Below are positions 16,706 to 25,988 of a stretch of DNA of 37,224 bases, in pieces. The notes under the pieces were generated by a model that saw only the letters and a list, made by a program, of their open reading frames with translations, made no database searches and was not told the DNA's origin. The position numbers were made by a program, and so were the translations under genes. The stretch comes from Armatimonadota bacterium (GTDB lineage Bacteria; Armatimonadota; Zipacnadia; Zipacnadales; VGFC01), in contig VGFC01000019.1 of assembly GCA_016869045.1 (NCBI GenBank), positions 1 through 37,224 of the forward strand, read 5' to 3'. Numbering within the stretch: position 1 is the first letter of the stretch; each line of letters opens with the position of its first letter.

Positions 16706-17220
16706 CCGCCGTCCACGTATCCCGCCCACTCCTCTGCCACCGACACGCGCTCAGCGGTGTTCGTCTCCGTATCGTACATCGCGAACGACGGCTGCTCCTT
16801 GAACCCCATCAGCTCTCCCGCGCCCACCAAGAGCGTCTCCCCGACCGTCCTCTCGCCCGCAAGGTGGGTGTGCCCGTAGAACACCGCGTCATACGCACCG
16901 GTCGCCGCGTAGGCCTCCGCGGTGTCGGGCTCGTGGACCACGAGCACCATCCTCCCGCCGAGTTCCAGCGTCGCGACTCCCCCGTGCAGCGTGACGTTGC
17001 TGCCGGCGGCGAGCCTGCTGAGCAGGAAGACATCGCCGTCGTTGTTGCCGAACACGACATGCACGGGCCCCTCGAACGTCTTCAGCTCGCTAATCACGAA
17101 CGGCGCCACGAGGTCCCCGCAGTGAATCACAACCTCCGCCCCCGCCTCCTTCGCCTTCCTCAGCGCCGCCCTCACCGCGTGCAGGTGATCGTGACTGTCC
17201 GACATCACCGCGATCTTCAT
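16690..17220 (-). CDS. YfcE/MJ0936-type metallophosphoesterase
   Basis: 176 aa from ATG 17220, with GGAGG five bases upstream; a longer frame to 17268 would add low-complexity sequence from CGTTGC repeats. All metal-binding motifs of this small cytoplasmic phosphodiesterase family are present: D8-S-H10, GD (D36), GNND (58-61), H96 and GHTH (116-119). These enzymes use Mn2+ or similar metals to cleave phosphodiester substrates; the physiological substrate is usually unknown. It lies between the sugar transferase and the Nramp manganese/iron transporter on the same strand. A shared metal link is possible but unproven. Confidence 0.92.
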   Translation of the reverse strand: MKIAVMSDSHDHLHAVRAALRKAKEAGAEVVIHCGDLVAPFVISELKTFEGPVHVVFGNNDGDVFLLSRLAAGSNVTLHGGVATLELGGRMVLVVHEPDTAEAYAATGAYDAVFYGHTHLAGERTVGETLLVGAGELMGFKEQPSFAMYDTETNTAERVSVAEEWAGYVDGGRAGV

Positions 17221-17262
17221 GTCGCCCTCCGGCCCTGCCTCCGGCGTCGCCGTTGCCGTTGC

Positions 17263-17288
17263 TGTCACCCGTCACCCATCACCTGCCG

Positions 17289-17290
<2 letters not shown>
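17263..17290. repeat. HEPTAD tract at the sugar transferase stop codon
   Basis: Units tgtcacc, cgtcacc, catcacc and tgccgtc, followed on the other side by CCGTTG spacers (17250-17262). The sugar transferase TGA (17291-17289) overlaps the end of the tract. Confidence 0.6.
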
Positions 17291-18677
<1,387 letters not shown>

Positions 18678-18784
18678 GCGATAAGGGGGACAACCCACGC
18701 CCCCGGAGGTTCCACGGTGGGGGGCTTCAGCCCCGCAGGTGCACCTGCCAGGCCTCAACGCTACCGGGGCGCGCTCCCGCCGTT
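18678..18784. repeat. Palindrome-rich gap upstream of the sugar transferase
   Basis: The gap holds GGGGCTTCAGCCCC-type and GCAGGTGCACCTGC palindromes plus facing GGGGG/CCCCC runs. It looks like another dispersed intergenic element, present once here. No convincing promoter is visible. Confidence 0.4.
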
Positions 18785-18826
18785 CCTCTCACTCCTCACT
18801 CCTCTCCCCTCACTCCTCGCCCTCCC
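18785..18826. repeat. HEPTAD tract at the GspF-GspE chimera stop codon
   Basis: Six units of a degenerate CTCCTCA heptamer (cctctca, ctcctca, ctcctct, cccctca, ctcctcg, ccctccc). The chimera's TGA (18798-18796) is inside the tract, and the units after it are translated as GRGVRGEE, so the C-terminus is repeat-derived. Confidence 0.65.
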
Positions 18827-19545
18827 AGCGTCACCCTCACCTCGTGCTCCGCCTCCGACTCTCCCGGCAGGAACTGCACCGCGCCGCGCACATCCGTATC
18901 GCGCTCCCCCACCCGCAGCGTGCCCAGCGCCGGCTGCTTCAGCACCCAGTTGATGCCCGCCATGATGCACAGGCGACGGCAGATCGGCCCGAGCAGGTCG
19001 CCCGGTAGTTGCGCGACCTCGCTCCACTCGCCGCCGATGCACAGGTCCACGCAGGTCGTGTCACGCCCTTCGGAGGTGTGGATGTGGATCTCCGTCGCCT
19101 CTTGCTGCGCGGCATCCCAGAGCAGCTTATTCACGAGCCGCACCAGCGGCGCGTGACCGCTGCCTCCCTCCATCTCCGCGGTCACATCCGGCGCGACGAT
19201 CCCCAGATCCATCCCCAGGTCGGCGGCCTGCGCGAGGGCATCCGCCAGAGCGACCAGGGTCTCCGGCGTCCGCCCGCCGGCCCGCCCTGACAGCAGCGCG
19301 AACCGCACCACCGGTGGGAACGCCTCTGCCTGATCTGCGATGACCTCCTCCGCGGTCGCTCCGATCGCGGCCTGCTCGATCATCTTGGAGGTCATCGTGC
19401 GGATCGAGGCCTCGAAGTCCTGGCACTCCAGGATCGAGAGCGCGGCTCCCAGGTCGGTGCCGTTACGCAGCATCAACCCCAACTCCCGCAGCCAGAGCGA
19501 CAGCTCCTTCATCCTCCGTCGCCCTCGCCTGCCTCCTATCGCCAT
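18796..19545 (-). CDS. Fusion of GspF-like and GspE-like domains, no ATPase motifs
   Basis: 249 aa from ATG 19545, which has GGGAGG six bases upstream; MKEL at 19512 is the alternative. Residues 14-108 resemble one cytoplasmic domain of GspF/PilC (LRELGLMLRNGTDLGAALSI, then EAFPPVVRFALLSGRAGG), but no GspF membrane helices follow. Residues 133-212 resemble the N2-type domain of GspE/PilB ATPases (PLVRLVNKLLWDAA, TEIHIHTSEG, RLCIMAGINWVLKQPALGTL). The protein then ends, without the Walker A/B ATPase core. Thus it joins the two partners that contact each other in type II secretion or type IV pili, in one soluble protein. It may be a regulator or scaffold, or a relic. Neighbouring coiled-coil and secretin-like genes support a linked function. 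Confidence 0.6.
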   Translation of the reverse strand: MAIGGRRGRRRMKELSLWLRELGLMLRNGTDLGAALSILECQDFEASIRTMTSKMIEQAAIGATAEEVIADQAEAFPPVVRFALLSGRAGGRTPETLVALADALAQAADLGMDLGIVAPDVTAEMEGGSGHAPLVRLVNKLLWDAAQQEATEIHIHTSEGRDTTCVDLCIGGEWSEVAQLPGDLLGPICRRLCIMAGINWVLKQPALGTLRVGERDTDVRGAVQFLPGESEAEHEVRVTLGGRGVRGEE

Positions 19546-19588
19546 GCCTTGCCTCCCGTCGTTGCCTCTGCCTCTGCCGTCGTCGTTC

Positions 19589-19623
19589 ACTTCGCACTTA
19601 GCACTTCGCACTCATCGCTGCCG
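19589..19623. repeat. HEPTAD tract after the coiled-coil gene
   Basis: Units acttcgc, acttagc, acttcgc, actcatc and gctgccg lie immediately after the coiled-coil protein's stop (19627-19625, minus strand). Confidence 0.65.
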
Positions 19624-19624
19624 T

Positions 19625-20794
19625 TCACCCCCACTGCTCCTTCGTCGCCTTATTCAGCACTTCCCCGGCCATGCTGAACATGAGTTCCAGGTTCTGGTTG
19701 TTCAGGTAGGTGTCGATGACGTTGCGGACGATGTCGGCGAAGGCCTTGGGGTGCTCGATGGAGCGCTTCTCGTCCGTGACGGTCTCCATGAGGGCATCCC
19801 ACAGCTCGTGGAACTTGAGAAAGTCAGAGGGCGCTTCGATCTTGAGCGTCGAGAGTTCGGAGTGCATGTCCTGCTCTTGCTTGACGCCCTCGATGCTCGT
19901 CTGCATCCGCGCCATGCCGTCGCCCACGCCCTTGAGCACGCCGAGGATCTCCGACACCGCCACGACCCCGCTCTCGCAATCGGCCGCGTGTTGACGGGCC
20001 GCCACGAGTTGCTTCAGGGCCTCGTCAAGGTCGCCCACGCCGGTGGGGGCGTAGGTCTCCTGCGCGCGTACCCAGCCCTCGATCGCGCTCTGCCGGCAGA
20101 CGCCCTCGAAGTCGTCCGTGAGCGCATCTAGCTCCTGGGTGAGCTTGGCGATCTCGGCAGTGCGCAAGCGCCACGCCTGCTGCAGACGATCCTCCTCGTC
20201 GCGCGCCGCGGCTCGGTGCTTGGCCCAGAGGTTGCGCACCTCGCTCAACCGTTCCCGCAGGCCGTACAGCGCCGTCGCCTGGTTCTGATGCTGCTTGCGC
20301 AGGCGGCCGATGGCCCTGGCATGGGTCAGCCATGCCAGCCCCGCCGCCGCCTGTCGGAGCTGCTCTTCGGTCTGGGCGATGGCCGCCTGGGCCTCCGCCA
20401 CCTTGGTCTTCAGAATCTCCTCGCCTGCGTTGAGCGTCGGGTTCTCCTGCGCGAGCTTCTCGGACTCGTCCGTGTCCTTCTGCTCGATCTCCGAGCGGTC
20501 GGTCTGCAGATCGGCGATCAGCTTCCCAAGCTCGGCGCGGCGCGCGGTCTTGGCCTCCCGCGTAGCGGCCAATGTCGCCTCGATCGAATCCCGAGCAGAG
20601 ACATCCAGCCCTCCGAAGCCGTCGTGCGCGATCGCCACCGCATCGGCGACGGCCGCCTCGGTCCGGTCCTGGGCCTCGACGAGCTCACTCGTGATGCCCT
20701 GGTTGATCTCATCGACCTCCGCCATTACCCGCTTGATCTTGTCCTGCTGCTCGACGAAGTACGCGATCATCGTCGCCAGATCGTTGAACGCCAA
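19625..20794 (-). CDS. Soluble coiled-coil protein of unknown function
   Basis: 389 aa, apparently from a TTG at 20794 with a weak TAGGA five bases upstream. No signal peptide or membrane helix. Residues about 5-260 are mostly alpha-helical with heptad patterns (QQDKIKRVMAEVDEINQGI, TEEQLRQAAAGL, RLQQAWRLRTAEIAKLTQEL). The last 130 residues are helical with conserved-looking aromatic positions (APSDFLKFHELWDALME, VRNVIDTYLNNQNLELMFS). I do not recognise a family. Because it is between the secretin-like gene and the GspF-GspE chimera on the same strand, it may be a scaffold or cytoplasmic adaptor of the same apparatus; that is inference from position. Confidence 0.65.
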   Translation of the reverse strand: MAFNDLATMIAYFVEQQDKIKRVMAEVDEINQGITSELVEAQDRTEAAVADAVAIAHDGFGGLDVSARDSIEATLAATREAKTARRAELGKLIADLQTDRSEIEQKDTDESEKLAQENPTLNAGEEILKTKVAEAQAAIAQTEEQLRQAAAGLAWLTHARAIGRLRKQHQNQATALYGLRERLSEVRNLWAKHRAAARDEEDRLQQAWRLRTAEIAKLTQELDALTDDFEGVCRQSAIEGWVRAQETYAPTGVGDLDEALKQLVAARQHAADCESGVVAVSEILGVLKGVGDGMARMQTSIEGVKQEQDMHSELSTLKIEAPSDFLKFHELWDALMETVTDEKRSIEHPKAFADIVRNVIDTYLNNQNLELMFSMAGEVLNKATKEQWG

Positions 20795-20799
20795 GGCTT

Positions 20800-20834
20800 C
20801 CTACCCCCCAAACCCCCTCCCTTCAGGAGGGGGA
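20800..20834. repeat. HP-F hairpin upstream of the coiled-coil gene
   Basis: Stem CCCCCTCC / GGAGGGGG, loop CTTCA, and a CCTACCCCCC tail matching that of the copy at 11222-11255 in opposite orientation. It lies five bases before the TTG start of the coiled-coil gene. The remainder of the 20835-20995 gap shows only GC-rich short palindromes and no gene. Confidence 0.75.
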
Positions 20835-20995
20835 GCATTGACGCCACTTCGGGGCCGGCCGGCTCAAGGCCCCAGCACACGCGATAAGGCGGCCACCGAT
20901 CGCCACCGGCGGTCGGCAGAACCGATCACGCCACCCGTCTACGCCTTGGGGAGTTCCACGAGGGCCAGCAGAATCCTACAACGGGGGATGCCGTT

Positions 20996-21051
20996 GGGGA
21001 CTGTCCAAGTCTCGATCCCGCCTGCGGGATCGAGACGCATGGACTGTCCCC
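20996..21051. repeat. HP-A hairpin repeat, copy 2
   Basis: Nearly identical to copy 1 (GGGACTGTCC ... GGACTGTCCC with inner GTCTCGATCCCGC stem); loop CT instead of TT. It lies between the secretin-like gene and the coiled-coil gene, both on the minus strand, and could attenuate read-through. Confidence 0.85.
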
Positions 21052-21094
21052 TGTTGACGTTGGGCCTCTCAGCCTCGCCCCGATGTCCTCCGCG

Positions 21095-22153
21095 CTACTT
21101 GGGCACCGCCGCCTGTGCCTTCTCGGCCGGCAGCACGCGGGCCGTGACGAGCAGTATCGCCTGGGCATCCGCCGAAGCGCCGGGCTCGGCTGCGCGGAGG
21201 GGGCCGGCTTCCTTCCCCACCAGTTCGCCTACTCGGGGGAAGCCGCCCAGGATCGCCGTTCCATCCTTGCCCAGCAGGAGAGGACCCTCGACTCCGACTG
21301 CTGTCCGTGGGCGTCCGGCCCATGGCACCTGCCCGCCGCCTTCGGTGGGTAGGATCGCAAGGGAGACGCTGGAGTCGGCGTTGACGCGCGGCAGCACCAG
21401 GAACTCCCGTGCATCGACCGCCGCCCCTGCCCGGTAACCGTCGGGCGAACCCTCGGCAGGCACCCCGACGAACGCCACCGCCACCCCGGTACGTAGGATG
21501 GCGTACTGGTTGCTCGGCACGACCAGCGACGCCGTCGAGCGGGCCTCGCCCTTGTGGGCCGCGTGCTCGCCCGGCAGAACCCCCGCAGCGTAGGGGCCCT
21601 CGCCCATCCTCGGGGCCGGCGTGATCAGCCGGAAGGACAGTTCGACAGGCCTGGCCGGCTTGTCCAAGAGCGCAACAACCTCGCGGAACTCGTCGACCGC
21701 CTCCGGATCACCGCGCACGATCAGCGAGTTCTCATCGATGAACGCAACCGGTCCCTGCGTCAGGCCATCCGGCAGGAGCGCCGCGAAGCCCCCACCTGCC
21801 TCCTCCGGCTTCTGCTTGGGGTTGAGGAGGTAGCCCGGTGGCGGGAGCAGGACCTCGACCGTTGCGCGCGCCGCGAACAGGTAGAGGCCGGCCTCGCGCA
21901 TCGCCTCGGGCGCAGGCTTCGCGACCTCGAGGGCGCCGTTCCGCACGCGGTCGGCGAACTCCCGGCGCGCCGGAGCCGGGTCCACGGCTGGCACCGTCGG
22001 GCCTGGTTCGCCGCCGAACATGGCCGCGATGGTTCGTGCGTCAGCGTGCTTCAGAGCGATGACCTCTACCACCGCGCCAGGCCCCTCGCCTGCCGCAAGA
22101 ACCGCGGGCAATGCGGCGAGAACCAGAACAAGAGCAACCGATAGCCTCACCAT
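21095..22153 (-). CDS. Short secretin-like (GspD/PilQ-related) exported protein
   Basis: 352 aa with a signal peptide (MVRLSVALVLVLAALPAVLA). Residues about 28-48 (VVEVIALKHADARTIAAMFG) and 137-172 (VAFIDENSLIVRGDPEAVDE, then VVALLDKPARPVEL) follow the N-domain pattern of secretins. The C-terminal part (about 200-345; VLPRVNADSSVSLAI, GTAILGGFPRVGEL, ILLVTARVLPAE) follows the strands of the secretin beta-domain and its closing LLIFLTPRIV-like strand. True secretins are 500-700 aa with several N-domains; this is much shorter, so it may make a reduced ring or be a periplasmic relative that does not form a pore. It is the first gene of the minus-strand run containing the coiled-coil and GspF-GspE chimera. 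Confidence 0.6.
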   Translation of the reverse strand: MVRLSVALVLVLAALPAVLAAGEGPGAVVEVIALKHADARTIAAMFGGEPGPTVPAVDPAPARREFADRVRNGALEVAKPAPEAMREAGLYLFAARATVEVLLPPPGYLLNPKQKPEEAGGGFAALLPDGLTQGPVAFIDENSLIVRGDPEAVDEFREVVALLDKPARPVELSFRLITPAPRMGEGPYAAGVLPGEHAAHKGEARSTASLVVPSNQYAILRTGVAVAFVGVPAEGSPDGYRAGAAVDAREFLVLPRVNADSSVSLAILPTEGGGQVPWAGRPRTAVGVEGPLLLGKDGTAILGGFPRVGELVGKEAGPLRAAEPGASADAQAILLVTARVLPAEKAQAAVPK

Positions 22154-22338
22154 CGGAGACCCCCCATCGAGCAGCAGGAATGCGCCGCACGAGACGAAGC
22201 GGCCCGTCTACCCTCTAAGACGCTTACGACTGCCAAGACATTACGGCATGGGCGTGGATCCTCCTCCACGACGGTCAAGGTTGGGCGGTCTGCCTGTCGA
22301 ACCTACTCCCGCTCGCGCTCTGCCGCAGGAGGTCTGCC

Positions 22339-24063
22339 ATGGTCAGGACAGTGGTGGTTGTCGCGTTGCTGTTCGCGTGGCTGCCGCTCCTCGCCGCCAC
22401 CTACTACGTCGATGGCCGGGCGGAGAACGCCTCCGACGACGGCCCGGGCACCGCGGCCCAGCCCTGGAAGACGATTGCGCGGGCCGGGAGCGCGCCCGAA
22501 CTGAAGCCCGGTGACACGGTACTCATCCGGACCGGCGTCTACCGCGAGCACGCGAAGATCACGGTCTCGGGGGAAGAGGGCAACCCGATCACCTTCGCGG
22601 CGGCGCCCGGAGCGAAGGTGGTCGTCAAGGGCTCGGAAGTGGTCAAAGGCCGGTGGACCCGAGTCAGCGAGGACCCCGCCATCCAGGAGCCCTTCCCGAA
22701 CGCCTTCCAGAACGTGTGGAAGATCGAGCTGGGTGAGGAGTTCTTCACCGATCCCGACTTCGTCGGCAGCTACCAGGACAAGGCCCGGCGTTGGGTCTCG
22801 CAGGTCTACCTGCAGGACTACCGCGCGCTCCAGCTCATCGGCGAGGACCGCATCTACACGAACGATCCGTACGCCCGGCTGCGCACGGTCGGGCGGGGGC
22901 TGAACGACCTCGTCATGGACTCCTTCTTCTTCGACCCCGCCACGCAGACGCTCTACATCGAGATCGGCGGCGACCCCGCCTGGTTCAGCATCGAGGTCGG
23001 CGTGCGCGGGTGGACGCTCACGGCGAGTAAGGTGCACGATGTGGTCATCCGCGGCCTTGAGCTGCGCCAGAACCGCCAGCCCGGCGGCCAGTGGCCGATG
23101 GCCAGCCTTGGCGAGTGCGAGCGGGTCGTCGTTGAGGACTGCCACTTCAGCCAGGCCGATTTCTGCGGGTTCGGCATGTGGCGCTCGAAGAACTGCACCG
23201 TGAGACGCTGCGACCTTTCGTACAACGGCAACACGGGGCTCGGCCTGGGCGAGTGCGAGGACTGCGTGGTGGAAGACTGCACGCTGTTCTACAACAACTA
23301 CCGCCGCTTCTCGCCCGGCTGGCACGCCGGTGGGATGAAGTGCATCCCCGGCAACAAGCGCTGCCTCATCCGACGCAACGAGGTGGCCTACAACATCAAC
23401 TCCGACGGCATCTGGTTCGATGCGAGCAACGAGCAGATTCGCATCCTGAGCAACATCAGCCACCACAACGATGGCTGCGGCATCTTCTACGAGATCAACC
23501 CCGGCGGCGGCACCATCGCCGACAACCTCGTCTACGCCAACCACGGCCGGGGCATCTACATCTCGGGTTCGCAGAAGGTGTGGATCGTGAACAACACGGT
23601 CGCCCGCAACGACTGCGGCATCGTCTGCATGCCGCGCGAAGACCCGTTCACGCTGGAGAACGTGAACATCCTCAACAGCCTGCTGATCGACAACTACGTG
23701 GTGGGGGAGAGGGGCCCGCGCGGCTGCGACCTCACGGTCTACATGGGCAGCCCCGGCGAGTACGAGCCGTACGAGCGCAAGGTCATGAGCAACCACTCGG
23801 ACCACAACGTGTACGCCTCACTCACCTGGAACCCGACCATGCGGCACTCCTGGAATCCGGACAACGCACTGGAGCAATGGCAGCAGCGCTGGCAGGAGGA
23901 CCTGCAGTCGAAGCTGATGCCCGTCGAGTACGAGCTCCCCGGCATGGGCTTCCGCCTGTTGACGAAGGCCGGCCTCGACCTCGCGGCGCCCATTCCCGCC
24001 GAAGCCGGCTGGCAGCCCGAGAAGCCCGGCCGCGTCGGCTGCGCGAGGACGGAGTGGAAGTAG
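22339..24063 (+). CDS. Secreted right-handed parallel beta-helix protein
   Basis: 574 aa. ATG 22339 has AGGAGG six bases upstream. Signal peptide MVRTVVVVALLFAWLPLLA, then YYVDGRAENASDDGPG and PWKTIARA, the DUF1565-type opening of many beta-helix proteins. From about 230 to 450 there are repeated PbH1 rungs (VVIRGLELRQNRQ, CTVRRCDLSYNGN, CLIRRNEVAYNINS, IADNLVYANHGRGIYI). Such folds are typical of pectate/alginate/heparin lyases and epimerases, so a polysaccharide lyase or glycan-binding role is likely; no catalytic triad can be fixed. The C-terminal 100 residues are rich in Trp. It is followed 66 bases later by the second M55 peptidase gene. The 185-base upstream region shared with the secretin-like gene must hold divergent promoters, but none is clear. 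Confidence 0.85.
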   Translation: MVRTVVVVALLFAWLPLLAATYYVDGRAENASDDGPGTAAQPWKTIARAGSAPELKPGDTVLIRTGVYREHAKITVSGEEGNPITFAAAPGAKVVVKGSEVVKGRWTRVSEDPAIQEPFPNAFQNVWKIELGEEFFTDPDFVGSYQDKARRWVSQVYLQDYRALQLIGEDRIYTNDPYARLRTVGRGLNDLVMDSFFFDPATQTLYIEIGGDPAWFSIEVGVRGWTLTASKVHDVVIRGLELRQNRQPGGQWPMASLGECERVVVEDCHFSQADFCGFGMWRSKNCTVRRCDLSYNGNTGLGLGECEDCVVEDCTLFYNNYRRFSPGWHAGGMKCIPGNKRCLIRRNEVAYNINSDGIWFDASNEQIRILSNISHHNDGCGIFYEINPGGGTIADNLVYANHGRGIYISGSQKVWIVNNTVARNDCGIVCMPREDPFTLENVNILNSLLIDNYVVGERGPRGCDLTVYMGSPGEYEPYERKVMSNHSDHNVYASLTWNPTMRHSWNPDNALEQWQQRWQEDLQSKLMPVEYELPGMGFRLLTKAGLDLAAPIPAEAGWQPEKPGRVGCARTEWK

Positions 24064-24128
24064 AGGCAACGGAAACGGGAAGCACTGGAGATTCGAAGAG
24101 GGGAAGAACGACAACTACGGAGGCGAAC

Positions 24129-24944
24129 ATGAGGCTGTTCATCTCAGCCGACATCGAGGGCATCAGCGGCGTCACTAACGACGCCCAGGCCAGCCAGACC
24201 GGAGCGCAGTTCCCCGACGCGCGGCGCTGGATGACGGGCGATGTGAACGCGGCCATCGAGGGCGCGTGTGAGGCGGGCGTCACGCAGGTTCTCGTCAAGG
24301 ACGCGCACGGGTGGGCGCTCAACCTCCTACCCGACGAGATCGATGAGCGCGCGACCCTGATCCAGGGCTGGGGTGTCGAGGACGGGATGATGGAGGGGCT
24401 GACGCAGGGCTGCTCCCTGGCCTTCCTCGTCGGCTATCACCCGCGCGCCGGCACGTCGGACGGCATCCTCTCTCACACGTGGAGTGGGGCGCTGCGCCGG
24501 CTCGTGGTGAACGGCGTCGAGCTCGGCGAGACGGGAATCTCCGCCCTCTTCGCTGGGGCGCTGGGCGTGCCGATCGCGTTGGTGACCACCTGCGAGGCCG
24601 GGGCGCAGCAGGCCCGCGAGTTGCTTCCCTGGGTCGAGACCGTCGCCGTGAAGCGCGGCATCACGCGCTTCGCCGCCGAGCTGACTCCCATCAAGCGCGC
24701 CCAGCAGCTCATCCGCGAGGCCGCGCAGCGCGCCGTGCAGCGCCTCGGCGAGATGCAGCCACTGCGCTTCGAGGCGCCCTATACCGTGCAGACAACCTGG
24801 GCGAACCCGGGCATGGCGCAAGCCTGCGCCACCCACGAGGACGTGACGCTCGTGGACGAGTACGCAACCGAGTTCACCGCCCCCGACCAGCTCGCAGCTC
24901 TGAAGCGCCTGCGCCAGCTCTTCCGCGTCGCCCAGAGCGGCTGA
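24129..24944 (+). CDS. M55 family D-aminopeptidase (DppA-like), copy 2
   Basis: 271 aa from ATG 24129, with GGAGG five bases upstream. Zinc and catalytic positions nearly coincide with those of Bacillus DppA: D8 and E10 in ADIEGISG, H60 in KDAHG, H104 in VGYHPRAG, H116 in LSHTWSG (the likely nucleophile/base His) and E134 in NGVELGETG. It should therefore be an active decameric D-aminopeptidase releasing D-amino acids from short peptides. It is only moderately similar to the copy at 8186-9019, so it is an old paralogue or separate acquisition rather than a recent duplicate. It sits between a beta-helix protein and a sugar isomerase-like gene. Confidence 0.92.
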   Translation: MRLFISADIEGISGVTNDAQASQTGAQFPDARRWMTGDVNAAIEGACEAGVTQVLVKDAHGWALNLLPDEIDERATLIQGWGVEDGMMEGLTQGCSLAFLVGYHPRAGTSDGILSHTWSGALRRLVVNGVELGETGISALFAGALGVPIALVTTCEAGAQQARELLPWVETVAVKRGITRFAAELTPIKRAQQLIREAAQRAVQRLGEMQPLRFEAPYTVQTTWANPGMAQACATHEDVTLVDEYATEFTAPDQLAALKRLRQLFRVAQSG

Positions 24945-24959
24945 GCGCAGCGCCGTCCT

Positions 24960-25085
24960 GGGAGCGCGGGCTTCCAGCCGGCTGGCTCGCGGTGGCGCCG
25001 TTGCCGGGAGCGCGGACATCTTGTCCGCACGCGGTGGCGCCGCAGCTGGGAGCGCCGGCACCCTTGCCGGCAGCGGTGGCGCCGT
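24960..25085. repeat. Three HP-D hairpin units
   Basis: Each begins GGGAGCG and ends GGTGGCGCCG. Stems differ but stay paired: a CCAGCCGGCTGG palindrome, GCGGACA/TGTCCGC (loop TCT), and GCCGGC/GCCGGC (loop ACCCTT). They fill the gap between the M55 and TIM-barrel genes. Confidence 0.8.
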
Positions 25086-25131
25086 AGTCACCCTCGGCCT
25101 TCTCTCACTCTCCTGAAAGGCGAACTCACCC

Positions 25132-25956
25132 ATGCTCTCGATGACCACCGACTACCGCACAGGCACCGGCTGCCCGGAGCCGTACCTGCGCCGCATCGCC
25201 GACGCCGGCTTCAGCCACATCCACTGGTGCCACCAGTGGGATACGGACTTCCTCTACGGGCCTGCCGAGACCGACCAGATCGCCGACTGGCTCGGCGAGC
25301 TGAACCTCGTCCTGCTCGACCTCCACGCCTCAGCGGGGAAGGAGAAAGCCTGGGGCTCCTCGCGCGAGTACGAGCGGCGCGCCGGGGTCGAGTTGGTGGC
25401 GAACCGCATCGAGATGACCGCGCGCCTCGGCTCCGAGGTCGTTATCATGCATCTCCCCGGCGGCGCGTTCGAGGAGCATAGCCCGCGAGTCCAGCGCTCG
25501 CTTGATGAGCTGCGCCCCTGTGCGGCGATGCATGGCGTGCGGATCGCGCTGGAGAACGGCGGCTCTCACCAGAGCTTCGACGATATCGAGCGCGTGCTCG
25601 ACGCCTACGGACCCGACTACCTCGGCCTCTGCTATGACTCGGGCCACGGCAACCTCTTCCCCGAGGGCCTCGACCGCCTCGACCGCATCCGCGATCGCCT
25701 CATCTCCGTGCACCTCCACGACAACGACGGCTCGGCCGACCAGCACCGGCTGCTGTTCACCGGAAGCGTTGACTGGGGGCGCTTGGCGGGGATTCTCGCT
25801 CGCTCCGGCTACGAGAAGTGCGTCAGCATGGAGCTCTCCATGCGCAACGAGCCCTATGGTGATGACGAGGACGCCTTCCTCCGAAAGGGCTTCGAGACGG
25901 GGGACCGCCTGGCGGGGATGATCGCCTCGGCAAAAAAGACCGCAGATTCCTCTTGA
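25132..25956 (+). CDS. Sugar phosphate isomerase/epimerase-like TIM barrel
   Basis: 274 aa. It belongs to the xylose isomerase-like / AP endonuclease 2 superfamily (PF01261), cytoplasmic metal-dependent isomerases and epimerases. Metal-binding positions are visible: E141 (ALENGG), D169 and H172 (CYDSGHGN), H194/H196 (VHLHDND) and E234 (SMELSMR). The start at 25132 is the first ATG after a modest AAAGG; ATG 25141 is an alternative. Together with the Gfo/Idh/MocA dehydrogenases it suggests interconversion of an uncommon sugar or polyol. The stop TGA (25954-25956) overlaps a TTGACA promoter element for the candidate RNA that follows. Confidence 0.88.
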   Translation: MLSMTTDYRTGTGCPEPYLRRIADAGFSHIHWCHQWDTDFLYGPAETDQIADWLGELNLVLLDLHASAGKEKAWGSSREYERRAGVELVANRIEMTARLGSEVVIMHLPGGAFEEHSPRVQRSLDELRPCAAMHGVRIALENGGSHQSFDDIERVLDAYGPDYLGLCYDSGHGNLFPEGLDRLDRIRDRLISVHLHDNDGSADQHRLLFTGSVDWGRLAGILARSGYEKCVSMELSMRNEPYGDDEDAFLRKGFETGDRLAGMIASAKKTADSS

Positions 25957-25982
25957 CAGCTTTGTGCAGCTATGCTAATCAT
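25953..25982 (+). promoter_or_regulatory. Sigma70-like promoter of the candidate RNA, with operator-like palindrome
   Basis: TTGACA at 25953-25958, and AATCAT at 25977-25982 after 18 bases as a fair -10 (4 of 6 consensus). A perfect inverted repeat TGTGCAG-N15-CTGCACA (25963-25991) spans the -10 region, a typical place for a repressor site. This AT-richer patch stands out in a GC-rich window. Confidence 0.5.
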
Positions 25983-25988
25983 ACCTGC

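Noticed and set aside
15224-16729. Minus-strand open frame of 501 codons over the Nramp gene
   Set aside because: It is a different frame on the same strand as the Nramp transporter and reads as Arg/Gly/Ala-rich shadow sequence.
20835-20995. Possible riboswitch upstream of the coiled-coil gene
   Set aside because: Short GC palindromes and a repeated GATCGGT are present, but no known aptamer core or consistent multi-helix fold could be traced.
22303-23805. Minus-strand open frame of 500 codons
   Set aside because: Antisense shadow of the beta-helix protein; Val/Asp/Ala-rich with no conserved motif.
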